Made by a program: the position numbers and the translations under genes. DNA of 64,000 nt. Source: Robbsia sp. KACC 23696 (lineage in GTDB: Bacteria; Pseudomonadota; Gammaproteobacteria; Burkholderiales; Burkholderiaceae). The stretch spans positions 1,364,001 to 1,428,000 of the forward strand of contig NZ_CP156627.1 in NCBI RefSeq assembly GCF_039852015.1, written 5' to 3'. The notes under the pieces were generated by a model. It saw only the letters and a list, made by a program, of their open reading frames with translations. It was not told the origin of the DNA and ran no database searches. Below are positions 43,526 to 52,331 of this stretch, one piece after another. How positions within the stretch are numbered: position 1 is the first letter of the stretch; each line of letters begins with the position of its first letter.

Positions 43526-44446
43526 GTGGATATTCGGTCGGTTCGCTACTTCATAGAGACGGTGAAGCTAAAGAGTTTCACTCAGGCGGCCGAGAGTCTT
43601 CATGTCACGCAGTCCACCGTTAGCAAGATGGTCCGTCTGCTTGAAGAGGAGGTGGGAGAGCCGCTGTTGATACGAGATGGGCGCAATCTGAAATTAACGG
43701 ATACCGGTGCAGTCGTATTCCAGCGAGGCGAGCAGATGCTTGCCACACTGAACCAGCTCAAACGGGACGTCGAGGATACCAAGCTGTTGCATCGCGGGCG
43801 GCTTCGGATTGGTATTCCACCGATGGTGAATGTGCTCTTTACTGAAGTGTTGAAGCGTTTTCGTGAACGCCACGCGCACATCGATTTGGTGTTGTCGGAG
43901 GGGACGGGGCAGGAAATAGAGCGCGAAGTGGCGGCAGGGCATCTCGATATCGGGCTGACCATATTGCCCACCGACCCGGCACTCAATCTGCGTAGTCGCG
44001 ACGTTGCGCGCTATCCGGTCTGGGTGATGGCGGCCGAGGGGACATTTCCGAAGCACGACAAGACCGTGCCGATGCGTGTGTTGCACGATCTGCCGATGGT
44101 GTCCCTCGGCGATGAATTCGCGCTGACAAGACGCATGCGACAGGCGTTTGCGCAAGCCGGAGCGGCAGGCAGCACGCTGGAGCATCGGTTCAGCCCGATA
44201 GCGCCGCAAATCGTTGCACGCAGCAGGCAATGGGATTGGGTCGTCGCAATGGCATCGGCGGGAATCGGCTTGGCTTTACTGCCGGAGCCATTCGTGAAGC
44301 GATTGTCGGACTTGCCGACCCAAGCGGTGCTGCTAACCGAGCCGACGGTTTTTTGGGAAGTCGCGCATGTCTGGTCGGGGGACTATCTGTCACGCGCGGC
44401 GACGGCCTGGCTGGAGATCACCGAGGAACTGTTCGGCGAGACGTGA
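43526..44446 (+). CDS. LysR-family transcriptional regulator
   Basis: A 306-residue LysR regulator. The N-terminal winged helix-turn-helix (VRYFIETVKLKSFTQAAESL, STVSKMVRLLEEEVG) is followed by the periplasmic-binding-like effector domain from about residue 90 (LRIGIPPMVNVLFTEVLKRF). Similar N-termini occur in CidR/CynR-like regulators of acetate or overflow metabolism, which would suit the divergent CoA-transferase gene; this link is an inference. The GTG start has GGAGA 6 bp upstream. A strong hairpin follows the gene. Confidence 0.92.
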   Translation: MDIRSVRYFIETVKLKSFTQAAESLHVTQSTVSKMVRLLEEEVGEPLLIRDGRNLKLTDTGAVVFQRGEQMLATLNQLKRDVEDTKLLHRGRLRIGIPPMVNVLFTEVLKRFRERHAHIDLVLSEGTGQEIEREVAAGHLDIGLTILPTDPALNLRSRDVARYPVWVMAAEGTFPKHDKTVPMRVLHDLPMVSLGDEFALTRRMRQAFAQAGAAGSTLEHRFSPIAPQIVARSRQWDWVVAMASAGIGLALLPEPFVKRLSDLPTQAVLLTEPTVFWEVAHVWSGDYLSRAATAWLEITEELFGET

Positions 44447-44517
44447 TTTGCGGATGCGCGAGATCGGTGAACGCCAAGCGTGATGCCGCGCCAACCCCTC
44501 GGTAATGTTAAAGAGGT

Positions 44518-44544
44518 GGTCGGCACGGCGTTGCCACGCCGACC
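44518..44544. terminator. Hairpin between convergent LysR and MetQ-like genes
   Basis: GGTCGGC (44518-44524) pairs with GCCGACC (44538-44544), with an inner GGC/GCC pair. It lies between the stops of two convergent genes and could end both transcripts. No long T-run follows on either strand, so the call is tentative. Confidence 0.4.
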
Positions 44545-44578
44545 GTGCTGCTCGTCGCGCTGCTGTGACAGGCAACGC

Positions 44579-45418
44579 TTATTGCTTGGCGATTGCAGAG
44601 GCGCCATCCCAGGCGGGAATAGTCGCGCCGTGATAGACGCTCAGAATTTCAGCGTGCACGTTAGGCTGCTGATAGCTTTCGACCAAGGCATGGACCCAGG
44701 GTGCTTTTTCATCGGGCGTGTTGACGGCAATGAAATTGCGATAGGGATTGCCTTCCACCTTTTCTTGCGCGATACGCTCTTGCGGAATCTTCACGCCGGC
44801 CTTGATCGCCCAATCCGTATTGATCACAGCCGCGTCGAGGTCGTTGATCGACCGACCGACGATGCCGGCGTCCAGCTCTTTGATATGAATGTGCTTTGGA
44901 TTCTGCGCGATGTCGATGGCGGTCGGGAGCAGGCCCACATTGCTTCGCAAGGTGATGACTTTTTGCTGTTGCAGGAGCAGTAGGGCACGCCCTTCGTTGC
45001 TTGGGTCATTGGGGACCCCGATCGTCGCACCGTCAGGCAGCGCCGATACGCTGTGCCACTTACGGGAATACAAGCCGATCGGTTGCACATAGGTATAGCC
45101 TACCGGAACGATCTTATAGCCTTGCGACTGAATTTGCGCATCCAGATAAGGTTTGTGCTGGAACGCGTTGGCGTCGAGGTCATGACGCGCCAATGCCTCG
45201 TTCGGCTGTGTGTAATCGTTGAAAGTCGTGATCTTGATCGTCAGTCCGTGTTTGGCGGCATTTTGTGCGACGACGCGCCAGACATCTTCATCTTCTCCGG
45301 ACATGATGCCGACCCGCAAGGTCTGATCGGCGGCATGTGTCGCGCCGCTCCATAACATCGTCGCGGTGAGTGCCACCGAAGCCACTGCGCCAAAAATCCG
45401 TTTCACGTTCCGCATCAT
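44579..45418 (-). CDS. NlpA/MetQ-family ABC transporter substrate-binding protein (orphan)
   Basis: A 279-residue periplasmic binding protein of the MetQ/NlpA family. The signal peptide RNVKRIFGAVASVALTATML ends near GATHA-ADQ; no lipobox Cys is present, though many MetQ proteins are lipoproteins. Family segments are RVGIMSGEDEDVWRVVA, HDLDANAFQHKPYLD, IGLYSRKW, IGVPNDPSNEGRALLLLQ and AVINTDWA. MetQ relatives bind methionine or other small organosulfur and amino compounds. No metN or metI gene lies beside it, so it must use a transporter encoded elsewhere or have another role. A second start codon lies one residue in (MMRN). Confidence 0.88.
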   Translation of the reverse strand: MMRNVKRIFGAVASVALTATMLWSGATHAADQTLRVGIMSGEDEDVWRVVAQNAAKHGLTIKITTFNDYTQPNEALARHDLDANAFQHKPYLDAQIQSQGYKIVPVGYTYVQPIGLYSRKWHSVSALPDGATIGVPNDPSNEGRALLLLQQQKVITLRSNVGLLPTAIDIAQNPKHIHIKELDAGIVGRSINDLDAAVINTDWAIKAGVKIPQERIAQEKVEGNPYRNFIAVNTPDEKAPWVHALVESYQQPNVHAEILSVYHGATIPAWDGASAIAKQ

Positions 45419-45554
45419 CTACTCTCGTCTCTTTGCTTATTGATAGATCGCGCCGTCACCGCGGGGTCACGCGCGCCACGATGCCTGTCATCGTGCGTCA
45501 TCGTAGTTTCCGAGACAGATAAAAGACAACGATTAAAAACGTCTATTCTAATAA

Positions 45555-45571
45555 CGCCGTCGGCGACGGCG
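45555..45571 (-). terminator. Probable terminator of the MHS transporter/AhpD-like operon
   Basis: CGCCGTC (45555-45561) and GACGGCG (45565-45571) form a 7 bp stem with a 3 nt loop. Reading on the minus strand it is followed by TTATTAG. It lies about 65 bp beyond the stop of the AhpD-like gene. Confidence 0.5.
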
Positions 45572-45635
45572 CTGATGCGATAGGATTGCCGTTCCCCCGG
45601 ATAGGCCTGGAAAATTACAGCATGCGAACCGCGCC

Positions 45636-46241
45636 TTACTCCGCGTAAGCCGCCGCGATGTGCAAGGTGTGGGCGTACACCGCGCCGCTGCGAAGGACCA
45701 CAGCGATTGCATACGCTTCCTCCAGCGCTGCTTGCACGATGTCCGTTGCAAGTGCTGCTTCGTGGAAAGCCACGCGATGCGATTCATTCGCCTGCGTATA
45801 GGCCGCTGCGGCAGCGACCAACCATCGGAAGCCAGGTGACAGCACCTCGGTGGAAAAAGCCTCTTGCACGAAGCGTGATCTGGCTTCCGCGATGGCCGTT
45901 CCGACAATCGCGGGCTCGTCGCGTACGGCGATTTCTTGATGCGCAATCGTGATTTGTGCCTGACTGATTGCTTCCAGCGCGGCACTGATATAGCTCACAG
46001 CCAGATTCTCGTCGAGCGTTGCACCGAGCTTGCGCCCGATCTCGGTGTGATGCTCGATACAGAATGCGCACTGTGTTATCTGCGCGATTGCCACCGCGAC
46101 GAGATGCTTTTCCTTTTCCGAGAGCGCGCCGGTGCGCCACACCGGTGCGGACAATGCGCGGAAAGCCTGTGGGCCGGGGTATCGCTTCTCAAGGCCTCGG
46201 AGGATCGTGTTTTCGAGATCGTGTTGGCGATCGGCACTCAT
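45636..46241 (-). CDS. Carboxymuconolactone decarboxylase / AhpD-like protein
   Basis: A 201-residue alpha-helical protein with the AhpD-type redox motif CAFCIEHHTEIGRKLGA, that is CxxC followed by His, in the first half. Proteins of this group act as peroxidase partners or as gamma-carboxymuconolactone decarboxylases; the CxxC favours a redox role. There is no signal peptide. The start ATG overlaps the TGA of the upstream MHS transporter gene, so the pair is translationally coupled. The C-terminal third contains a repeated Ala-rich helix pattern. The physiological partner is unknown. Confidence 0.82.
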   Translation of the reverse strand: MSADRQHDLENTILRGLEKRYPGPQAFRALSAPVWRTGALSEKEKHLVAVAIAQITQCAFCIEHHTEIGRKLGATLDENLAVSYISAALEAISQAQITIAHQEIAVRDEPAIVGTAIAEARSRFVQEAFSTEVLSPGFRWLVAAAAAYTQANESHRVAFHEAALATDIVQAALEEAYAIAVVLRSGAVYAHTLHIAAAYAE

Positions 46242-47623
46242 GCGTGATGCTCCTTTTTGACGAACGAGGAAAGGATGGGCGCCGGCTGGTTTTCTTCATC
46301 GACGTGCAAGAGCGCGGCGTCGCGGTCACCGCGACGTCCACTCGGATCGGACGCCGCAAGCACGGCGGCCAGACTCAGCAGCGCAAGGAAAGACACATAG
46401 GCGCATACCAGCCATGGCGCGCCATGATTGACCGCGAGGAGCGCCGCCGCGATAAACGGCGTCAGTCCGCCGGACAACAGCGTGCCAATCTGATAGCCCA
46501 ATGAGATACCGCTATATCGGACTTCGACGGGAAACTGTTCGGCGAACCACGCTGCGCCGGGCGCATAGATCGCTGCGTCGAATACCGCGAGTTCGATGGC
46601 GAACACCATCGGTAGAAAACGCAAGTTACCGTGATCCAGGAACCAGAAGAACGGCCAGACCAGGATGCCGATCCCGACCACGGCCCATATCGCGGGTCCG
46701 CGTCGGCCAACGCGGTCGGAGAGCCAGGCCCATAACGGGGTCGCGACCACGGCGAAAGCCGAGCCGATGATGACGGCGCTCAAGGCATACGAAGCACCGC
46801 CGCGCTTCATATTGAGATAGCTGATGGCGTACGTTGTGACGATGGCATACATCGCGGGTTGGACCAGCCGCAGGCCGATGGTGACGAACAGGCCGCGTCG
46901 ATGGTGACGGAACACCTCGGCGACAGGATAGGACCAAATACGATTCTCGGCTTGCGCGGCGATAAAGGGCGCCGGTTCGGCGATGCGCAAGCGGACGAAT
47001 ATTCCGACTGCGACCAGGACCACACTGAAGAGAAAAGGCAGTCGCCAGCCCCAGACGTCGAAGTCGGCACTGGACAATACCGAACGGACAGTCAAGAACG
47101 TCGCCGAGGCGAGCAACATCCCGGCGGCGGACCCGACTTGCGTGAAAGAGCCCAACAGGCCGCGCCGCCGCGCGCCGGCGTGTTCCACCGACAAGAGAGA
47201 GGCGCCGCCCCATTCGGCACCGGTCGCCACGCCTTGTAGCAAGCGAAGCGCGACGAGCAGGGCCGTCGACAGCAGGCCGGCGGTCGCGTAAGTTGGCAGC
47301 AGGCCGGTCAGCAGCGTCGCGACGCCCATCAGCATCAACGAGAAAACCAAGACGCGTTTGCGCCCCAGGCGATCGCCGAAGTGGCCGGCGATGACTGCGC
47401 CCAACGGTCTGGCAAAAAATCCCACGCCATAGGCCGCGAAAGAGCCGAGCACCGCCGTCAGCGCATTCGCCGAAGGGGGAAAGAAGGTATGGCTGAAAAT
47501 GAGCGCCGATGCGGTGCTATAGATATAAAAATCGTACCACTCGATGGTCGTACCAATAAAAGCGGCAAAGCCGACGCGCGCGGCGTCGTGCGAGGATGCC
47601 TGTCCAACGGGACGAGTCGACAT
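46238..47623 (-). CDS. MFS transporter, metabolite:H+ symporter (MHS) family
   Basis: A 461-residue, 12-helix permease. MHS features: FIGTTIEWYDFYIYSTASAL in helix 1, GHFGDRLGRKRVLVFSL after helix 2, RLLQGVATGAEWGGASLL in helix 4 and RRRGLLGSFTQVGSAAG after it. It is a different subgroup from the transporter at 11590-13023. The gene overlaps the AhpD-like gene (ATGA). The substrate is probably a small carboxylate; the neighbours (CoA-transferase, MetQ-like, AhpD-like) do not settle it. The C-terminal 40 residues are charged and cytoplasmic. Confidence 0.9.
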   Translation of the reverse strand: MSTRPVGQASSHDAARVGFAAFIGTTIEWYDFYIYSTASALIFSHTFFPPSANALTAVLGSFAAYGVGFFARPLGAVIAGHFGDRLGRKRVLVFSLMLMGVATLLTGLLPTYATAGLLSTALLVALRLLQGVATGAEWGGASLLSVEHAGARRRGLLGSFTQVGSAAGMLLASATFLTVRSVLSSADFDVWGWRLPFLFSVVLVAVGIFVRLRIAEPAPFIAAQAENRIWSYPVAEVFRHHRRGLFVTIGLRLVQPAMYAIVTTYAISYLNMKRGGASYALSAVIIGSAFAVVATPLWAWLSDRVGRRGPAIWAVVGIGILVWPFFWFLDHGNLRFLPMVFAIELAVFDAAIYAPGAAWFAEQFPVEVRYSGISLGYQIGTLLSGGLTPFIAAALLAVNHGAPWLVCAYVSFLALLSLAAVLAASDPSGRRGDRDAALLHVDEENQPAPILSSFVKKEHHA

Positions 47624-47841
47624 AAGGGGGGCGCAATATCGGATGGAAAGTAGGCGTATCGCATCGCGGTACGCCGTTCAGCCGGGCAGTTAATCATTGA
47701 ATCGAGGATTTTTGAACGAAGCAATTCGTCTTATTAAATGAGCAAATCGCAGGGTGCTAGTCCTCCTCGAGTCGGGGCGCTTGGAAGCACGTTACAATGC
47801 GATTTTTCCGCATTGCCTATTCATTTCGAGGAGCCGTTGCC

Positions 47842-48495
47842 ATGAGCCGATCCCTTACGATCGATTTCGTCTCCGATATTGCCTGCCCGTGGTGCGCGAT
47901 CGGACTGTCGTCATTGCTGCTGGCGTTGGAGCGGATCGGCCCCGAGGTCGACGCGGAGATCGTTTTCCATCCGTTCGAGTTGAATCCCGATATGCCGGCG
48001 AGCGGGGAAAAGATCGTTTCTTATCTGGGACGAAAATATGGGCGTACGCCGGAGCAGATTGCCGAGACGCAGGCGATGATCCGGTCGCGCGGCGCCGAGG
48101 TTGGTTTCGCTTTCGGCACGCGTGAATATGTCTACAACACGTTCGACGCGCATCGCTTGCTGTATTGGGCGGGGCTCGAAGACCGGCAATTGCCGCTGAA
48201 ACGCGCTTTGCTACAGGCGTATCACGGCGATGGCAAGCCGACGAACGATCCGGACGTGCTGATCGCCGCGGCGGTGTCGGCGGGCCTCGATACATTGCAA
48301 GCGCGGCAGGTGTTGGAGAGCGGTGCCTATGGCGACGAGGTGCGTGCGGCGGAGCAGCAAACGTCGCAGCTCGGCATTACCTCGGTACCGTCGCTGATTT
48401 TCGATCGGCGATTCCTTGTCACCGGTGGTCAACCGGTGGACGCGTTCGAGCAGGCCATTCGCGAGATCATTGCCACGCCGGAGGAGGCGGAATAA
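47842..48495 (+). CDS. DsbA-family thiol oxidoreductase, FrnE-like
   Basis: A 217-residue cytoplasmic thioredoxin-fold protein with a helical insertion. The active site CPWC (Cys15, Cys18) comes right after the first strand (TIDFVSDIA), and the cis-Pro motif is in LGITSVPSLIFD. YEF-like helical segments between them match the FrnE/2-hydroxychromene-2-carboxylate isomerase-like DsbA subfamily. FrnE proteins act as cytosolic disulfide isomerases in oxidative stress. The ATG at 47842 has GAGGAG upstream; an upstream in-frame ATG (47797) lacks a ribosome site. It is followed after 6 bp by a small membrane-protein gene. Confidence 0.9.
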   Translation: MSRSLTIDFVSDIACPWCAIGLSSLLLALERIGPEVDAEIVFHPFELNPDMPASGEKIVSYLGRKYGRTPEQIAETQAMIRSRGAEVGFAFGTREYVYNTFDAHRLLYWAGLEDRQLPLKRALLQAYHGDGKPTNDPDVLIAAAVSAGLDTLQARQVLESGAYGDEVRAAEQQTSQLGITSVPSLIFDRRFLVTGGQPVDAFEQAIREIIATPEEAE

Positions 48496-48501
48496 AAGCC
48501 G

Positions 48502-48747
48502 ATGGGTCTGTCGTATTACGGCTGGGTCTTTCGGCGATCGCTCTCTTTGACAATGGCCTTCTTCGTCTTGGCCGCGCTTGGATGGCGGGTCGTCGTCGGG
48601 CCGCAAGCCTATCTGCACTGTGCGGCGAATGCCGTACCGGTGTGGGCCATGCTGTTCGTCATGCACGCGTCGCGTTATAAGGTCAAACAGACTTATTATC
48701 GAGATGTGCTTGGTCGAACGGAAGACCACCGATCTCCGATCGATTAG
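48502..48747 (+). CDS. Small predicted membrane protein, function unknown
   Basis: An 81-residue protein with two hydrophobic segments (LTMAFFVLAALGWRVVVG and AVPVWAMLFVMHA) and a basic, polar C-terminus ending in RTEDHRSPID. No known domain was recognised. It begins 6 bp after the FrnE-like gene and shares its strand, so it is probably co-transcribed. A start ATG with GGCGGA-type purine-rich sequence upstream is acceptable. The codon use is like that of neighbouring real genes. The function is not assigned. Confidence 0.6.
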   Translation: MGLSYYGWVFRRSLSLTMAFFVLAALGWRVVVGPQAYLHCAANAVPVWAMLFVMHASRYKVKQTYYRDVLGRTEDHRSPID

Positions 48748-48889
48748 GTCATTGTCGGCGTGATATCCGCTGGGCCGTCCATCGATGGCGGCGGTTCAAG
48801 CGCTCGGTCAAGCATCGTGATATTTATGGCTGGACAGCGATCATACCGTCGGGCAGGATCGCGAGTTGGCATACTTTAGGGGCCTGGCC

Positions 48890-49189
48890 TTGACTGATTC
48901 ATTGAAGAAGCTGATGAAGGAGCGCGAAGCGCTCGATAGCGAGATCGCGAAGCTTCGCGACGAAACGCGACGTACGGCATTGGCGGAAGCGCGCGAATTG
49001 ATCGCGAAATTCGAAATTATTCCGACCGAAGTGGGTTTCGCCGTGAAGTCGGCATCGGAGGCGAAAGCGACGGTGCGCTCGCCGGTCGCGCCGCAGTTTC
49101 GAGATCCGGACACCGGCGCGACGTGGTCAGGGCGGGGTAAGCCGCCGCGGTGGATCGCCGGCAAGGACCGCGACGCGTTCCGGATTTAA
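48890..49189 (+). CDS. H-NS-family nucleoid-associated protein
   Basis: A protein of about 99 residues. The N-terminal half is a charged coiled coil for oligomerisation (DSLKKLMKEREALDSEIAKL) and the C-terminal half is the H-NS DNA-binding domain: FRDPDTGATWSGRGKPPRWI, with the core loop GRGKPP that enters the minor groove. Short H-NS proteins of this form are frequent in Burkholderia and often silence AT-rich acquired DNA. The start is a TTG at 48890, preceded by AGGGG; another in-frame TTG at 48866 would add eight residues. No ATG start is available in this frame before the coiled coil, which is unusual. Confidence 0.85.
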   Translation: MTDSLKKLMKEREALDSEIAKLRDETRRTALAEARELIAKFEIIPTEVGFAVKSASEAKATVRSPVAPQFRDPDTGATWSGRGKPPRWIAGKDRDAFRI

Positions 49190-49780
49190 GGCGGCAAGGC
49201 GCCGTTCGATGGTTCTGCTGCGCCGCTTGCTTCAGATCGCCGCGCGCGCCATCCGCGACCGCGTTCCGGCCCCCGAACATTTTTATGCCTCCCTCTGCGA
49301 CTGCATCGACGGCGCTGGGGTAGGGGACTGAAATGTGGTGGTGGCGCATCACATATTTTCCCAAAAAACAACGTTGCTTCCCAGTCTGGGTGGCCTGGCG
49401 TGCGTTTTTGACGCACCGGTTCTTTAATCCGTTTGCTTGACGGACCCATCCCACATGACATTGCGCCAGTTAATTAGGCTGGCTAGTCAATCTTTTTTGA
49501 CATGTCAATCCCTGATTCGGCCGGAAAATTAACTAAACAGTTCATTTCCGTACATTTGGCCTTTCAGCATACGATTACATCGCTTAACAAATTGAAACAA
49601 ATAACGCGGCCTGCGCGCGCGTCCCCCCACTGATTTCGCCCGGCGTCCTTCTGTGAGCGACAGACTGGCGCTGCTGCGCGTGCGTGAACGAATCGTTGCT
49701 TGGTTCGACAGGCGCGGCTGACGCAGCGATGGGTGGCGGGAGGGGCGCATACGCATGCCGCTACAACGCGATAGATCGAT
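49190..49780. other. Intergenic region upstream of the gluconate-dehydrogenase-type operon
   Basis: About 590 bp without a credible gene. It contains a 6-5-6 hairpin at 49400-49416 (GTGCGT/ACGCAC), a 12 bp palindrome TTGACATGTCAA at 49497-49508, and an AT-rich segment at 49470-49600. The palindrome and AT-rich segment are likely parts of the promoter region of the downstream operon. Short frames here show no domain. Confidence 0.5.
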
Positions 49781-50530
49781 ATGTCCTCTCCCAACGATAC
49801 GAGCCGTCGCCGATTCTTGAAGGGGTCGCTGACGGTGGCACCGCTGGCCGCTGGTGGCCTCTCCGCCGGCTTGCTGAATGCGCAGGAAACCCCGCTACGG
49901 GACGATCTGTCTCGCAGCGCGCCGGCGATCCCGGATACGCCTGCGAGTGAAAATTACCAACCGAAATTTTTTACGCCGGACGAGTGGGCATTCATCCACG
50001 CGGCGGTCGATCGACTGATTCCGAAAGATCACGTCGGACCGGGCGCGGTCGAACTGGGCGTCCCAGAATACATCGATCGTCAGATGCACACGCCGTGGGC
50101 CGAAGGCGCACGCATGTATCTACAGGGGCCATTTATCAAATCCGCGCCCGAATTCGGTTACCAGATGAAGCTGACCCCGAAGGAACAGTTCCGGCTCGGC
50201 ATCAAGGCCATCAACGAATACACGCGCGCGCATTACGACAACAAAGCGTTCGTCGATCTGGACGTCAATACGCAAACCGATCTGTTCAAGCAGATCGAGG
50301 GCGGCAAGGCCAAACACGAGAGCTTCAATCTCGCGACGTTCTTCAACAGCTTTTTGCTGGCAACGACGATGGAAGGCTATTTCTGCGATCCCATGTACGG
50401 CGGCAACAAGAACATGGGCGCATGGAAGATGATCGGGTATCCGGGCGTGCGCGCCGATTACACCGAGTGGGTCGGACAGTCGGCTCCCTATCCGTATGCG
50501 CCGGTCAGCATGTATGGCAAACGAGGCTGA
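49781..50530 (+). CDS. Gluconate 2-dehydrogenase subunit 3 family protein (Tat-exported small subunit)
   Basis: A 249-residue periplasmic protein with a twin-arginine signal (SRRRFLKGS, then a hydrophobic run to about residue 35). The mature part (KFFTPDEWAFIHAAVDRLIPKD, LGVPEYIDRQM, FNSFLLATTMEGYFCDP) is the gluconate dehydrogenase subunit 3 fold. This subunit chaperones export of the flavoprotein, which has no signal of its own, and stabilises it in the complex. It is the first of three genes, 9 bp before the flavoprotein gene. Similar sets oxidise gluconate, 2-ketogluconate, sorbitol or fructose. Confidence 0.9.
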   Translation: MSSPNDTSRRRFLKGSLTVAPLAAGGLSAGLLNAQETPLRDDLSRSAPAIPDTPASENYQPKFFTPDEWAFIHAAVDRLIPKDHVGPGAVELGVPEYIDRQMHTPWAEGARMYLQGPFIKSAPEFGYQMKLTPKEQFRLGIKAINEYTRAHYDNKAFVDLDVNTQTDLFKQIEGGKAKHESFNLATFFNSFLLATTMEGYFCDPMYGGNKNMGAWKMIGYPGVRADYTEWVGQSAPYPYAPVSMYGKRG

Positions 50531-50539
50531 AGAATAGCA

Positions 50540-52318
50540 ATGGCAACGATCAAGAAAAATTCCGTGGATGTCGTGATTGTCGGTTTTGGCTGGACCGGCT
50601 CGATCATGGCGATCGAATTGGCGAACGAAGGACTGAACGTCTTGGCGCTGGAACGCGGCGACTCGCGGGAGACGGTCCCGGACTTCGCTTATCCGCAAAT
50701 CGTCGACGAAATCAAGTATTCGAAGCGCAACGCCTTGCTGCAGAACCTGCAGCAGACCACCGTGACGATCCGACACACGAAGGACGAAACGGCCGTGCCC
50801 TATCGTCAGATCGGTTCCTTCAAGCCGGGTGAAGGCGTCGGCGGCGCCGGCTCGCATTGGTCGGGCGTGCAATCGCGGGTCATGCCCGACGAGCTGCGTC
50901 TGAAGAGCCATATCACCGAGCGCTACGGTGCGAAGTTTATTCCGGAAGGCATGCAGCTCCAGGATTGGGGCATCACCTACGAGGAACTGGAACCGTCGTT
51001 CACGCGCTTCGAGAATGTCTGCGGCACTTCGGGTACGCCGGGCAATATCAAAGGCCAAGCGGTGGCCGGCGGCAATCCGTTCGAAGGCTATCGCTCGGCC
51101 GGCTTTCCCTTGCCGGCACTCGCCGACCATCCTACGGGCCGCCTGTTTGCGACCGCTGCAAAAGAGCTGGGTTACAAGCCGTTTCCACTACCGGCGGGCA
51201 ATGCATCGGGTCCCTACACCAACGAATACGGCAACCAATTGGGGCCGTGCAACTTCTGCGGTTTTTGTAGCGACTACGGCTGTCTCAATTATTCGAAGGC
51301 CTCGCCGCAGACCTGCATCATTCCTGCCTTGAAACGCAAGCCGAACTTCGAGCTGCGCACCAACTCGCACGTGATCCGCGTCAATACGGATAGCAGCGGC
51401 AAGCGTGCCACCGGCGTGACGTACATCGACGCACAAGGCAATGAAGTGGAGCAGCCGGCGGATATGGTCGTGCTGGCGGCCTTCCAATTGCATAACGTGC
51501 AGTTGATGCTGGCATCGAAGATCGGTACGCCCTACGATCCGGTCAGCGGTGAAGGAACCGTCGGACGGAACTTCTGTTATCAGGTGCTTAGCAGCGTCAA
51601 CTTGTTCTGGAACAAGGACACCTATATCAACCAGTTCATCGGCACCGGTGGCGGGGGCCAGGCGATCGAGGAATTCAACGCCGATAACTTCGATCACAAG
51701 GACCTCGGATTCATCGGCGGCGGCATCATCTGGGGCCGTCAGACCGGTAACGGTCCAGCCCGTGGCATCCCGCTGCCGAAGGGTACGCCGAAGTGGGGGA
51801 CCGCCTGGAAGCAAGCCGCGGTCGATAACTTCAAGCATTCGGGCCGTATCGAAGCGCAGTGCAGCAGCCTGGCGTATCGCGGCAATTACGTCGATCTCGA
51901 TCCCACGTATAAGGACGCGTACGGCCAGCCTTTGCTGCGCATTACGATGGACTGGCAGGACAACGACTTGCGCGCGAGCGAATACGTGGTCGGCAAGATG
52001 CTGGATATCGCCAAGGCGATGAAGCCCGAGAGCATGTCGGGTCGCATCATGAAGCCCGGCGTGCACTGGGACACGCGCGATTACCAAAGTACCCATGTGA
52101 ATGGCGGCACGTCGGTGGGCGCGGATCCGAAGACGAGCGTGGTCAACAAGTATCTGCAGAGCTGGGACGTCTCGAATTTGTTCGTGCTGGGCGCCAATAA
52201 CTTTGCGCATGGCATCGGCTACAACCCGACCGGGCTCGTCGGCGGCATGGCGTACTGGGCGGCGGAAAATATCAAAAAACAATACCTGAAGGCCCCTGGT
52301 CCGATGGTGCAGGTCTGA
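50540..52318 (+). CDS. GMC-family FAD dehydrogenase, large subunit of gluconate/sugar dehydrogenase
   Basis: A 592-residue GMC flavoprotein. The FAD motif is VVIVGFGWTGSIMAIELA near the N-terminus; GEGVGGAGSHWSG follows. A Cys cluster (CNFCGFC...C, first Cys near residue 237) fits the 3Fe-4S centre found in membrane-bound gluconate and fructose dehydrogenases. The C-terminal GMC region includes THVNGGTSVGADPKTSVVN and NNFAHGIGYNPTGLVGGMAYWA, which carry active-site His and Asn. There is no signal peptide, so it should be co-exported with the Tat subunit. Electrons would pass to the tri-haem cytochrome encoded 13 bp downstream. The sugar-acid substrate is not fixed by sequence. Confidence 0.92.
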   Translation: MATIKKNSVDVVIVGFGWTGSIMAIELANEGLNVLALERGDSRETVPDFAYPQIVDEIKYSKRNALLQNLQQTTVTIRHTKDETAVPYRQIGSFKPGEGVGGAGSHWSGVQSRVMPDELRLKSHITERYGAKFIPEGMQLQDWGITYEELEPSFTRFENVCGTSGTPGNIKGQAVAGGNPFEGYRSAGFPLPALADHPTGRLFATAAKELGYKPFPLPAGNASGPYTNEYGNQLGPCNFCGFCSDYGCLNYSKASPQTCIIPALKRKPNFELRTNSHVIRVNTDSSGKRATGVTYIDAQGNEVEQPADMVVLAAFQLHNVQLMLASKIGTPYDPVSGEGTVGRNFCYQVLSSVNLFWNKDTYINQFIGTGGGGQAIEEFNADNFDHKDLGFIGGGIIWGRQTGNGPARGIPLPKGTPKWGTAWKQAAVDNFKHSGRIEAQCSSLAYRGNYVDLDPTYKDAYGQPLLRITMDWQDNDLRASEYVVGKMLDIAKAMKPESMSGRIMKPGVHWDTRDYQSTHVNGGTSVGADPKTSVVNKYLQSWDVSNLFVLGANNFAHGIGYNPTGLVGGMAYWAAENIKKQYLKAPGPMVQV

Positions 52319-52331
52319 ACGGGGCGGATCG

